Positions 37,546 through 52,100 of a stretch of 64,000 bases of DNA are shown here, piece by piece. This DNA comes from Phallusia mammillata. Lineage: Eukaryota > Chordata > Ascidiacea > Phlebobranchia > Ascidiidae. The position numbers were made by a program, and so were the translations under genes. Under the pieces are notes generated by a model that saw only the letters and a program-made list of their open reading frames with translations, was not told where the DNA came from and searched no databases. Numbering within the stretch: position 1 is the first letter of the stretch; every line of letters starts with the position of its first letter. Location: assembly GCA_003260075.1 (NCBI GenBank), contig QLIY01000129.1, forward strand, positions 161,394 to 225,393. The letters are read 5' to 3'.

Positions 37546-40500
37546 ACTGCAGGCTAGATTTTTCAAGCCTGTGCCTCGCCACATGGGAATGCTTCACAGG
37601 CCAGCTTGATTTGGTATAACGCCTTTAATGGGCCTGATGTACTAGGATGAGCATAAAGGCTTGTGATTTTTCAGTTCCTGATTAAAGCGATCGATGGTGC
37701 TTTAAAAAAGCTGATGTACGTTTAATAATGTGAATCAGGGCTTTTCCACCAATGGGCCAAATACTTCTGACAAAATTAGTACGTGGTTTGGCACCTTTAT
37801 ACAAGTAACACAACTTGAATTGACTTGTTGCTTACCAAAACACAATTTTTCCAACCCATTGTTACACGATACAGTTAAAAGTGATTTTGTGTCTAAAATA
37901 ATACAGCAGGTATATGGAAAAAAACACATAAATTGTCTGATTTCTGCAAACTGGAAAGCTTTAACATGAATTTGTTTTGCCGAATTGAATGAAAATTTCG
38001 GGTTCTAACATTTAGATCACAGAAAAATAGCATGGGACGCATTAATTTGCACAAAAAAGGTCTCGCTCTCTGGCACTGTGGTAAAATAGTTTTGCTGGCA
38101 ACAGGACACAGTTAACGCACTCTTGATGTAAGGAAATTCTACAGAATGTTTGAACAGGTGTTACAACCATAAAACTTTTTGTGATTAATATTCGATATTT
38201 CAGGCTGAATCTGGATGTTCGGAAGCACAAAGCAAACTTCACAAACTGAAGGAAAAAATAAGAAGATTAGAATTAGAAGTTTCCAGAAAAGATGACGAAT
38301 TGAACGATGTAAGTGATGAATTATTTGAATTTGCACAAAATGGGGAAAATAGTATGTCCAAGTTTATAGAGCTATTCTGGCAAATGTATTTTTATTCCAA
38401 CGTTTCGATGAGCTCTATAAGCTTGATATTATGCCTGGCAGCAGTAGCTTATATAAATAGTATGTTCGGTCCAATTATTTGTTTTACTAAAGTTGTGTGA
38501 CAAACCGTTCGTTGGTTTATCAAGATATTTTTATGTACTATCCCGACCTTTTTAACATTGTGCAGTGATAAATTCCAAAAGATTTTGGTTTTCGTTATGA
38601 CACAAGAAAAAAAACACATGTTCCCCACTTACTACTTGTTTATTGAACAAAATGTGTACTGTCGGCTGAGACTTTGTTTTGTTGTTGAAATGATGGGCTA
38701 ATTGGATTTTGTGGGGCCTATAAAGACATATTACAGACCCTATAGCCAAACGTGTCCGACATTTTGTGCGCTGATTGTTTGCAAACAACACAAAATAAAA
38801 CAGGCTAGACAGGGGCTAAAACTGTGTGTTCTCTTCCTTCGAGCACCGGGTATCTTACGTTAACGCTCGGTGGTTGAGCATGCCGGGTGTGTTGTGACAA
38901 ACACTCAATTTACACTGCAGTTTTGTTTTAACCTTAAAGATCCTTATGTAATCACCAGGGTCGTGTTTGAACTCTTAACACCCCTTCTGCATAACTTCTG
39001 AATTTAATGAGTAACAACCGCAACTAATTAAAATGCGTGTTTTATTTCCGCAATTCTTGATATTATGCGTGTTACGTACGGATGGGAAGTTTAAAGCATG
39101 TTTGTTTTTTTCAAAAACTTCTTTCAAGGTCGACATTCTTTAGTCTAATGCTCGGCTTAGTTCGTGCAACTGCTCGCCTGAGAACCAAGCACCGAGCACT
39201 CAAAAAAAAATTGCGATGTTATGTACCCTGTAATCAGGTTCTGGCTCGTTTCCGCCCATCACTAAAACAAGCAACACACTACCTAACAATATAGATGGAT
39301 TGTCAACGGCTAAAATGTTATGCACCTCTGCTCTACACTAATATACACTTAACAACTTTGCTTTCGTTTAGCTGAGATCTGTTGAAACCGAGTTTTTGAG
39401 CAAAACCTCAGCGAGCATGTCACAAATTCAGACAGTGCAGCGGGAAAAGAATCGTCTCGAAGCCGACAACAAGCGACTAAAGACTGAGTTGAATGAAATG
39501 ACGAGGAGAATATCGAGCTTGGAATGTGACGTGGCAGATGCGAAGTGCAGCATTAAACACAAGGAGAGACAGATCGAAAAGGTAAATGCTTGTCTGGGCT
39601 TTTCAGGTCGAATTATGACTTGAGTTTTAATAAGAATGGCTTGATTCGGGCCTGACTTTGCACATTGCCTCATTTGTGTCATAATTTCACCAACTTACTG
39701 GCTTAATTCTGGCTTTTTTTATTACGGATTGGAGTATGGACCACGATTTTAGGCCTTCTTACCGTTCTTTATGGAATGCCAGAGTTTATTCCTACATGTA
39801 CATATTACAGTCTTACATACAAAGCATAAAAAACATTTTCAAAAAAATACAAAAATCTAAAACGCTGGTATGTAATTCAACCATTTTAACAAACTTATGT
39901 TTAGAACTTGCTTTATTATCATCTGAGTAAAAATTAAACCTTAAAGCAAAATAAATAAAAAACATAAACGCAAGAAAAAATGTCATTTTGAGATACAAAC
40001 AAATCATTTATATACCTAAATATTTACAAAAATGTTGTTGTTAAGTGAAGTTTTATTGTTACAGCTTAGCAATGCTGAAAATCAAGTGAAACTTGTAACA
40101 AGTGAAAAAGAAAATAATGAAGAAAAAATGCAGCACGAAATTATGTCACTACGTTTGACGTCAGATCAACTTAAATCAGAAATTAAGGTAAAAGTTTGCT
40201 TGTAAAAATAACTTTAATGGTTAACTTAGTTTGTTTAATGTAAACATTTGGTTTTCAATTTCTGCACAAAGAGACATTTAATTTTTGCCCAAGTTTATCA
40301 CAATATTTTGTACTTACATTTTTTCTGATAGAATCTCAAGCATGAACTGCAATCAGCAAAGAAAGAAGTTACTCAACTTAGCAAAGATTTGTCAAATGAG
40401 AAAAAGCAGTGTCAATTACTTAAAGAAAATTCTTCGGCTAGTAGTAGAAAACTCCAACAATCACAAAATGAACAGGTAAAAAGATGATTTTATTTTCGTG

Positions 40501-43163
40501 TGTGTGTTTTCCAATGCTTGTGCCTAAACGTTGATATTCTTTTCTTTGGTTTTGCCAAAAAACGATTTTTTTTACTAGCGATTATAATAATTATCTTTGC
40601 ATATTGATTTAAAAAATTTTATCATTTTTTTGTGGACATTTTTTTTCGTCAAAAGTCTTTATCGTTTTTTTTTTGTGGACATTTAAACGTTGACATAGGA
40701 TACTAATAGTCAGGGAGGGGTATGAACTATCACAATTTAAGCAATAGATTGAAATTTAAGACATAGCCATTATTAGATCATAACAGCTACAAACCGATCG
40801 CTATAGATCTAAAATATTTAAACCCCAGCTTTTCACCCTTTTGCCCCATCACCTATATTTACACTAATGCAAAAAAATATAAAGTTTTTTTACGCTCCAG
40901 GCTCCAGCATAATCTGATGCAGTGTTTTTTTAAGGTGTTTTGGGGGACCGAAATGTTCCCCCAAATTTCTCCAGCGGTTTCCCAAAAGCTGCCAGTAGCC
41001 TAATAAATAATTCGTTTAAACAAATATGGCTATTTTTTGGTATTTAAATGAAACACTTGCGGTCTCTTAAAACTACTTAGCGGTCACCCAAACCAAACCT
41101 TAAAAAAACCCTGATCTGATGTATCGAATGACGAAGTTCGTAGCACTAAATTTAAAATTTACAAAACGACCTAAGACTGTTTGATATGCACTGGCTTAGC
41201 ATTTTTGGAACAAAACAAGCATGCTTATCACACAGTCATAACGTCGCAATACCCAACGCATTCTTGCTAATATATAATCATCTAGTATTTCGAACAGGAT
41301 CTTACAAACAGGGCATTAAATCATGGTGCCTTTCTTTGAATAGAGACAAACCGTTGAGCAACAAGCAAGAACGATTGAGGATCTCCAAGAAAAACTCGAA
41401 ACCGCTGAGTCAGCACTTTTCAGGACAAAACAGGAATGCAAATCTCTCAAACATCAATGTTCTTCAAGTGAAAATGAAATCGCCACCCCCCCCCCATCTC
41501 CAAGAAAAACTCGAAACCGCTGAGTCAGCACTTTTCAGGACAATACAGGAATGCAAATCTCTCAAAGATCAATGTTCTTCAAGTGAAAATGAAATCGCCG
41601 CACTTATTCCGTTGCAGCAACAAGTGGAAGAATATAGAAAGCAATGTAGCCAACTGCAGGTGATATCTAATATCGGTTTTAGCTTACATTTTGCAGTGGC
41701 ACAAAGAAGGAACCGTTTATTTTGCGGTAGATTGTTTTTGTACATAAGCGATTAATCTAATACAGTTGATCCAATATTAAGACGACAGGCCTATTAAAGG
41801 CGTAATACGAAATCGGCCCCCCCCCCCTTAATGCTCGGTGCTCGGCCGAGCACGCTCGGTGCATTGTGACGTCACGAACATTCCCAATTCCACCCTAGTT
41901 TTGTAGATTTCCGATGTCCCTTACGTCACCAGCGGTGTATTAAGCTGTACAGGGCCACAAGTACACGTTTTCAACAATCTAACGCATTAAAATCAACAGT
42001 CATTTTTGTTCTTTGGTACCCTTTCGAACACTAGTGTCGTATCTTGGCAGGGCATGAATATGCACCCCCCCCCCTGGTCACCAAGCATTCCTCATAGCAA
42101 GGCTTGATCCAATATTGCGGATCGTTAATCTTAAACCAAGGTCTATTAAGTAAATAAAACTGTTTATAAGGGACTTGTTGTAACAGATAAATAAGCTGTA
42201 GACACTGCACATTGGATGCAGTTCCTTTGTGGTTTAAGTGTTTTGGTAATGAACAGAATTGGTAATACATGTTTTTTTGACCTGTTAGTCCCAACAAACT
42301 GAAGTGCTGTTAGATAGCTTTACTAGTCAATGTGGCCTATGTCTTGTCACCAGCTGCATTTGATAAAACTGTATGGTTCGAAACAGTGTACACTGCAGCT
42401 ACAATTTAAATGAATTTAAAGCAAAAATAGACAAACCAATACGAATGAAGCATTTTTAGCACTTCTTAGGTCATTTAAACACATGTCTTCCTAAAAACAT
42501 ATGCTTAATAGGTTAAGTACACATGTTTTTTTGTTTTCTGGCCCCCCCCCCTCGGCCCATCCCTAAAGCCAATAACGAATAAAGCATTTTGTCATTTTAA
42601 CACTTCTTAGGTCATTTACACACATGTCTTCCTCAAAACATATGATTAATTAATAGGTTAAGTTCACATGTTTTTTTGTTTTCTGACAATTCTTTAGAAT
42701 ACTAATTCTGCCCAAGCGTCGAAATTCGAGAAACTCGTCAAGGAAAATCGTGAAATGAAAAGGAATTTGGAAGGATTGGGAAGCGAGCAACTGACTCAGT
42801 CGAGGAAGGCAATAGAGTTGGAAAAAGTAAGTGACGCATCATGTGTTACAGAAACAATTTCCATATAGTTTCAGCTAAACTGAAAAAAAATTCTGGTATT
42901 GTTGCTCATGCCAAAGTTACGTCCGAAACCGATTTTTTTAATCAAAGTCCGAAAGTTGGTAAAAATGCAGCAAAATAATGACTGAGTATAAAGTCAGGTC
43001 CGATTCAAGTCCGTTTATTCAAACTAAAGCACACTCTCGACTCATAAGACTTTATTTTTTGCCGTAGCTTTGGCTTAAACCTTTTTTCAATATGTTTCTA
43101 AACCAGAGATACTGTGTTTTAATCTTTGCCGAAGTTTAACTTTGTTATGGGTCCCCTTCCCTG

Positions 43164-43194
<31 letters not shown>

Positions 43195-46100
43195 GTGTAT
43201 ATGCAAGGGCAATATGTGCTAAGCCACCCTTCTAGTTTTAAGCTGGTTCCATTTTTATAATTTAAAGTGTAAATATAGTTGTTTTAGATAATTAACATTT
43301 GGATTTGAAAAAAAATCGATATTTTTTCAGTTATTAGACTTGTTGAAATGTGTATTTTATGTTTTTAGACTTCTGACATGTTGAAAGAATCCTGTGTCAT
43401 GCTGGAACGACAAGTCGAGGAATTGGAAACTTTTAACAATGAGTTGATCGAAAAACAAGACGCTCTTACAAGGGAAAGGTACACATCGAAAATGTTTTGC
43501 CTGTTTTACTAACCAAAGTTTTTCGAATCGCTTTAATTTTTGGCCGTTTTGAACCAGTTCCATGTTGACAAATATGACCTGGGCTTTAAACCTGGTCTGT
43601 AGTGGTTACTTTTGCGGTTAATAGTTAGTGTTGTAACTATCTCTTACAATGTTTTTGTTTGCACCAGGGACTCGGCTTTGAGTCAATGCTCTACACTCGA
43701 AGTTGAGTTGAAATCTTTGCAGCGTGAGTTGAGGAACGAGATGTGTGAAATGGATCAGAATAATAGCGATCAAATCACTGAACTTAAGATTCAGCTTCGC
43801 GAGGAAATAAATCAAACTCATGAATCTGCAGAGGAGGTAAAATATTTATTTGCTATGTACTATTGTGTGTAAAAAGCTTTAAAAAAATAAAATAAAACAA
43901 TCGTTGCGTATTAAACTTATAGAGCTCTTCTGGCAAATGTAATTTTATTCCGACGTTTCGACGTCCTGTACAGTAGGGATGCGCCGAGCCGAGCCAGAAC
44001 CCGAGTACTCGGTACCGAGCATCGCTGTTTTTAATGCTCGGTGCTCGGCCGAGCAGTTGCACAAACTGACCCGAGCATTAAATTTGCATATTCATGCCCT
44101 GCTAAGATACGTAATTAGTGTTCGAAAGGGTGTCTATGAACAAAAACAAATGATTTTTCAAATGTATTAGATGGTGGAAAAACGTGTACTTCCGAGGCCT
44201 GTACAGCTTAATACACCGCTGGTGACGTAAGAGACCTAGTAGAGCTAAAACGTAGAAAGGGGATTTTTTGTGACGTCATAATGCACCGAGCATTAACGTG
44301 AGATGCTCGGTGCTCGACCAAACAGAACATTTTCAGTTTTGGCACATCCCTACTGTACAGGTCGTCTTCGTCAGGGTAAATAACACTGGATGCGACTAGT
44401 ACAGTGCACGATAAACAAATGGATAAACAAATTGTGTTTGCTTACCAACAAAAAAACAAGTTTTCTACGACCGTTAAAAACGTAGTTCCTAAAGCAGAAT
44501 TTCGTATTTTCTTTTAGAACATTGTAGGTTATTTTCAAGCTAGCCTTTCTTTTACCTATGTTGCCATAGAAAAGGATTTCGCAAGCAATTGTTTTGTTCA
44601 ATATTAAAAGTAAGTGTTCTAGAACCATTACAGAAAACAAAAACCGGTTCTAGAAGAGGTTTCGGTATTCTTTTTTAGAACATTCTAGGTTCTTTTTAAG
44701 CTTGCTTTTTTCGATTTCTGTTACCTATGTTGTTCTAGAAACAGATTTAGAAAGGAATTGTTTTGTTAAACAAAAAAAATCGTGTTTTAGAACCATTCCG
44801 GAAAACAAAAACGCTGATCTAGAACAGGATTGTCTGATTTTTTCTGGAACATTCTAGGTTATTTTCAAGCTAGCCTACTTTTACCTATGTTGTTCTAGAA
44901 CCGGATTTAGCAAGCAATTGTTTCGTTAAATAATAAAAGTAACCATTCCGGAAAACAAAAACACTGTTCTAGAACAGGAACCGGTATTTTATTCTAGAAC
45001 ATTCCAGTTTCTTTTCAAGCTAGGCTCATTTCTATTACCTATTCTACAGTATCGGGACTTAGAACGCCGTTACAAAATGTTGGAACTAAATGCTACTGGA
45101 GTTCAAAGAAAACTGACTGCGGAGAAAGATTGTCGCGATCGAGCAGAGAATGAATTAGAACGTATTAAGTCGGACTTGATTGTGATGCAACAAAGCCTTT
45201 CGCGATCAGAACATCAACTTCACATCGAGATCGACCGGTGTGACGAAGCTGAAAAGGAAAAGACTCAACTCCTGAATAGAATGGAGACGGAAAAGGTGGG
45301 TTCAGTGTTGCTTTATGTGACTCGAAAAATAATCATCAAACGTTTTAAAATGTCACACGTAGGAACAGATGGAATCTCCAAAAAACTTTTTTTTGTATTT
45401 TTCAGAACACCTAAATTTTATTTCCCTAATAACCACTTTCATGAAATCTTTGAAATTATTTTCTCTGACTATACAAGAGTTAATTTGACCCCATTTTAAG
45501 AACCACTGTTTGGTGATTAGTACATAAATGTATACAAAATACACAAAAGTCAATTATGTAAAAAAAATCACTTTTTGAATTATTGAAAAGGATAGTTGAT
45601 AGTTTTACTCACCTGGTGCTCTGCCAAAGAGTTGTCAATCATTAGTTTGGAAACTGGCTGTATTTCTATTTAGGACCTGAAAGCTACATATTTTGTGTGT
45701 CATATAACACAACCCGGGGGGGGGGACTTTTATGTGGCTCGAAAAATAATGATCAAACGTTTTAAAATGTCACACGTAGGAACAGATGGAATCTCCAAAG
45801 GGGGGGGGGCTAACACCAAATGTTGTTAGATTGCCACAAAAAATTTAACCGTTTTTTAGTTTCCGTAAATTATAATCGCAATTAATCTTTATTTTTTGTT
45901 GTTTTACGCATATTCAAAGTTATATTTTGTATGTAAGTGTACCTGAATCCAATTTTACCCAAATCCATTTTTAATCTTGGCTTCTTTTTTTTAGCTTGAA
46001 CATTCGCATGAGCTGGTGAGATTAAACTGCACCGGAGCCCAACAAATCAAACTTATTGATTTCCTTCAATCGCGCGTCGAAGAACTCGAATCCAGCGACA

Positions 46101-49100
46101 AAAAGAAGAAAAAGGTACATATGACGTCATCAGCATCTGACGTTATGACTAATTACAAATTAAAAACCTGGATTGACCGATGTCGATTAGTTGAAGCCTT
46201 ACCACATTACAAATCATTTGTACCTCGAGTTGGGCGAAGATCCTGATTAACCAAATCGGGTTTAACCGAGTTTTACTGTATAACGAACCTGTATAAATGC
46301 AATTTTCTTTATTAGGACATAATCGTCTAAAGTTGCATTGTTTTTTTGTTTCTAGCAAAAGAAAACGACGGTATATCAGGCACCACTGCAGTACAGGGAA
46401 TTGTGCGATTTGTTGGAAGAAGAAAAAGCCTCCAATGTAAGGTTGCAGCAACAAGTTAACATGCTGCGGTCGGAGCTACAGGATAGTAACACTAAAGGTA
46501 AATGATAAAATAAGTTTGTGGTACAATTACAATATAGGAAAATGTGTGTATTTTTCATTGGTTCCTGAGTTAAAGTTAATCAGAGCAATACCATTTTTAT
46601 CAGTAATCTAAAAGACCGAAACAGGAATAAAATCACCCGCCTTTAAAGTAAAGTTTTTAAATTCCCTTTACAAACGTAAAGATGAAATTGTCCAATCACG
46701 GAATTTTCCCAGAAATCTATCACCATGCTTCACGTCAACCGAACATTTAGCAAAATTTAGATTCTAAAATTTATAAAAGCTAATTATCCAACCCTTCTCT
46801 TTATCTGCTAAATTAATAATTCAGCTATTTGCGCCACCTATCGAAATTTAGCAAGATGTGGGTCTGTTGTAAGTTATGGTGTTAGTAGCTCTACCAGCTA
46901 TTCCAGGGTTTTAAAATAAAAAAAGTGTCTCATCACAAAATCCGTGCTTATTATTTTATTGTTGCAAACTGTCTCATCACAAAATCCGTGCTTATTATTT
47001 TATTGTTGCTTTTTTCAGTGAAACGTATAAAACACGGTATGGACACACCTTTAAGCCCAGGCTCAATTGCTGCCATCTCATCCATTGTAAAATCTCCCGC
47101 CCCATCATCCACTATATCTCCCACGTCGAAAGGAGGCAAACTCAGATCGAAGCCAAGAATGCATCACAATATACCACACAGGTACAGTGATACATAATCA
47201 AGTGTGAGCTGCCAAAGCTGTTTTTGTATTGTTTACAATCAATATATGCTTTCAAATAGGGATTTAAAATCTGATTACAACTGTTGGCATCTTAGGCCTG
47301 TTGTACTTATCCAATTATTTTTATTGGCAGACTTTCAACATGGCTATGCACGCGCGCCACCCGGTGTTCAGTGTGCCTAGCGATCATCCATTTCGGTCAC
47401 AGTTCGCTGCGCTGCTCCGAATGTTCGGTCACGTGTCACACGAAATGCAAGAAAAGTGTCACTAACACGTGTGGATTACCAGGTAAACAATCCTTTGATT
47501 TTGTTTTGTTGTTTTCAAAAATTTTGTTTTGTTGTTTTCAAAGTAACTTGCCTTTATGCTAGAGGTGCAGCTGAATTTAAATTCGGCCGAAACCAGTTTT
47601 GTCGGATAAGTTCGGCCGCATCAACCGAATAGTTTATGACGTCACAAAAAGTCGTACGCTACACGTTTGACATGACAACATAAGATCGTTTATCAGTTAA
47701 ACAGTGGTGCTACACAACAGAATAGTTGTGTTTCTTCGAATTTAAACCCATAGTCGAATTGGTAATTTTTTAATGGGATTCGGAGTTGGAAAATGTAAAC
47801 GTTTGTTTTGATGTATTTCAGGCGGTTTATTCGAACAGTTCAAAGAGGGGACAAAACCATCGAATCTTTCTCCCATAACTTGTGTGTTCAAAGGCGGGAA
47901 CCAGGATCAAATGCACGGTTGCTTAAAAGGTTTGTATACTGCTTTTCTGCATCTGCAGCACTTAACTGGGGGGGGGGCCCTATAACTTGTGTGTTTAAAG
48001 GAGGAAACCAGGATCAAATGCACGGCTGCTTAAAAGGTTTGTATACTGCTTTTCTGCATCTGCAGCACTTAACTAGTTGCACTGCATACTCAAATGGATG
48101 CTGGTTTTGCTTTCAAGTTGATATTGGATCTATTCTGTGCAAATAAATCTGTGTTTAGTAATTCTCCATTTGTCTTGAGCATTATTTTTATAAAGCTGGC
48201 AACAAAAGTATTTACCGGAAGGGGAAAGCATTATGAACAAAAATGTTGCCAAAAATCCTTTGTTATCAATTTTAATTTTAAACTGTGGCAACTTTTTTCT
48301 CGTTTTGGATTTGTAAAAGAATGGTTTCAATTTTTGTTTACCTATTTAGTACCTAATCACCTTTAAAATAGCCCCTTCGGGTACTATTACGTGTATAAAT
48401 GTTCATTCCGAAAATTATATTTCTAAACAAAGCAAATGAAAAAAAAAGTGTATCCCCATTTTTTTGAAACCCGTTGTTATGCAACAAAAAAAAACAATTT
48501 TCAAATATAATTTATTTTCACCATATTTTTCACAAGTTGTATGGAAAACTGCATACTTCCAATATTTTCAGTGTTGTGTGGCGACGATTCTTGGGCATCA
48601 CGTACAGTCCGTCTAACTTCCACACACCTTCGAATTCTTCCCCTCAACGCAAAGTCTCCGTCTAAAGGTGAAAAGGATGACGTCATCGACTTGAGCAAGG
48701 CCGCTTACGTACACACTGACGTCAGCCAAGCGGAATTGCCTGGCACTGCTAGACAAGGTTCGTAGTTTTATTGAGTTTTTTGTCAACTGTAAAGTAAAGG
48801 TTTTTCCAACAGTAATATGTTTACAAGAGTTGTAAGTCGGGTAAGATTTGGGTGTTGGTATTTTTAACAAACAGGCATGATTCGGGCCTGACTTCACATT
48901 CTGTGTCAGTAATTTTTTTAAATATAAATTACAAGGTTAAGTAGCGAGTTGCTGGCTTACTTCTATTTACAGCTACATAAAACCTTAATCGTACAAAAAT
49001 ATATGGATACTTTTTATTGTGTACAACATATTTGGAATGTTGTGTGGTCTTCAAAGATTTTTTTTGCGTTTTTACTGTCCTGAAAACTATTTTTAGGGTG

Positions 49101-52100
49101 GGAATCCTAAGCATAAAATAAACAACTTTTTTCCCACGTTCATAATTAGCAAGATTTATATTTAACTTAAAAACATATAATGTTAACCTCGGGTAATCCG
49201 GACCCGTTTGGACCAAAAAATGTCCGGATTAAGCGAAGATCCGGATTAAACAATTTCGATTAGTTAAAGCCTTACCACATTGCAAATCATTTGAAACTGA
49301 AGTTCTGTCAGGATTAGGCGAAGATCCGGATTAACCGAATCTGGTTTGACTGACATTTACTGTACTTCCAATCTGTTTTGTAATTCTATTTCCAACTCAA
49401 TGTGTTTGTTTCAGATCTTCCTTACGTGTTTAAGATTCACACTGGTTCGAGCAATTCGTGTTGGCCAGCTCGTTCAGTGTTTTTCCTCGCAGCCGGTTAC
49501 GCCGAGAAACATCAGTGGGTCGAAAAACTCGAGGGGGTGACGTCACGACACAACGGATCGCGCAACATCAGCAATAATGCGGTGAGTCAGCAAAATTCGA
49601 CCAAGAAGTGGTTTAAATCTGGGGCCTATAAAGCCACTGTCACTACAGTAATATTTAAACAAGCGTTTTTAACTGGCTTTTTTCGAATTAAACCCACACA
49701 GCATTTACACACTCTTGTTTTGCCTAAAACTGCAAATTGTTTGTATTTATTATGTGTAAAAAATGCGTTTTGAAAGCTCTGGTTTGAAAGGTTTGTTTTG
49801 ATAACACTAGCGTCTACAGCAGTGTTTGGTTCTGACCCATATAATTAAAAAAATGTGGATTGTTACTGTTAGAGAACAACTGCTTTACAGTATACAGTCT
49901 TTATAACGTAGAAGATTTAATAGGTAGTTCATAATTATCTTAACTCTCATTTTCCTTGCAGAAAATTCTCGGAAATGAAATCTTGACTTTGTTAAGCGAT
50001 GAAAAACTGGAAATGAATTGTTCCCTCCCGATATCTGACAAGGTAACAAAAGCAATACATTAAATTGCTAAATCACGATTTTTTACTTAACAAATAACCA
50101 CTACACTTGCTTAAAATAACTCTTTAGGGCCTGTTTAGGGCCTGTTTAGGGCAGGCGAATAGCACCTGAAGTTTACGGCAGGCGAACAGCACCTATAGAC
50201 AAAATGTAGGAAAGTGACCGTTTATCGAACTGCCATTTAGCATTCCCACTTCGAGGCATTTAATGCATGTATAAAATATTGGAAGGTGTTTTCATAAAAG
50301 TGTCTACATTTTTATTGAGATTGCAAGACAAAAATGGGGGGGGGGACATTTACACACATTTTTGTTTTGCCTACAAACTGCATATTGTTTGTATTTATTA
50401 TGCGTGAAAACTGCGTTTTGCAAAGCCCTGGTTTGAAAGGTTTGTTTTGATAACACTAGAGTATACAGCAGTGTTTGTTTCTAACCCATATAAATAAAAA
50501 ATGTGGATTGTCAACTGCTTTACAGTATATAGTCTTAAAAACGTAGAAGATTTAATAGGTAGTTCATAATTATCTTAACTCTCATTTGGGGGGGGGGCCC
50601 CCCAAGCTTGGTCTCTGTCTTAATATATATCTTGGAAAAGACAAAGCTTGAATTAGCCTTTAAAAGATAATTTACTGGGAAAGTATTTTCGCAACAAGGG
50701 GGGGGGGTCCCCCAAGCTTGGTCTCTGTCTTAATATCTATCTTGGAAAAGACAAAGCTTAAGAATTAGCCTTTAAAAGATAATTTACTGGGAAAGTATTT
50801 TCGCAACAACACAGGATTACGTTCTGTTACATCACAGACAAAACGAAAAGTATCAAAGCCTTTGTTATTGTGCGCGAATCAATGCTTTTATTTTGTTAAT
50901 TGTAGTGGAATGAATGAGTATTGCCAGGTAAAAAAATTATGACCCTTGCCCTTGGTATAGTCTCATACATAAAGCTATAAAATTTTCCCTGACAATAACA
51001 CTATGACATTTTTTGCAGCATATTTTGTTCGGTTGTGACGGGGGGGGGGGTAGCGCCACCTTGTGCTCGGTGATCTGTTGATCAAAATATTTTAAATTGC
51101 GAATTTTTTCAATTATTTGGGGTAATTTGTGCTAACAAAGTTTGTTGCAATATATGTATTGTTTAGGTTTTTGAAAAGTCACGATTTTAATTTCTTTTTT
51201 GTGATTATTATTTCGGTCTTTTCACAGTTGTATAAAATATGTTCTTCAATAATTTGCATTTTTTTTAATTTATAGTCAAAAATTGTAAAAAAGAAAAAAA
51301 ATTATAACCTACCCGAAGAAAAAAAAGGATTTTTTTGGAATTATTAAACTGATGTGTTTCGATCTGTCTCATTTTACCACAACACCATTTTAACGAGACG
51401 AAAAAAACTCTTTCATGTGATATTAAACAATGAAACTTTATTTAATCTAAGATGAATACAATTAAACTGAGATCAGTCCTGAAGCGTCGATGCAGACCAG
51501 CGATCACGGCATACTTATTGCAAATCAAACTACGCCAGGCCTATTAAAGACGTGATACCGAATCAATCCGGTCTCCCAAGCATTCTCATTAGCCAAGGCA
51601 CAGGTCAGAAAAATCCAGCCTGCGGTTATTTAGTCTAACTTTAACATTCCGAAACTTACCGTTGAAATGTCGAATGTAACAAGTCGGTGTTTGGATCCTT
51701 CAATAGCGACAGGGGGGGGGGGCCTGCGGTTATTTAGTCTAACTTTAACATTCCGAAACTTACCGTGGAAATGTCGAATGTAACAAGTCGGTGTTTGGAT
51801 CCTTCAATAGCGACAACTTGATGTTTAGAAAGTAAAATCATCTGAAAAACCTTCCCCACTCCTTTCACCTGTGTCATGTTAGCACGTGTTGATACAGCTG
51901 ATGTACTTGGGGCAAGTAGGTAAAGTCCCTCGTCACAACCGAACAAAATATGCTGCAAAAAATGTCATAGTGTTATTGGCAGGGAAAAATTATATAGCTT
52001 TATGTATGAGACTATACCAAGGGCAATGGTCATAATTTTTTTCACCTGGCAATACTCATTCATTCCACTACAATTAACAAAATAAAAGCATTGNCCTTTT

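Larger units (their letters stand above)
51051..52093. other. Inverted assembly block in Citron
   Basis: 51051-51290 is a diverged reverse complement of 52105-52325. 51935-52090 is a reverse complement of 50885-51035. The block thus overlaps both neighbours if flipped. A G run closes its left side and a single n (52094) its right side. Confidence 0.88.

Noticed and set aside
47331-47482. Citron C1 domain lacking its first zinc cysteine
   Set aside because: This came from reading the exon in the wrong frame; in the correct phase (AG|A) the sequence is RATRCSVC and all ligands are present.
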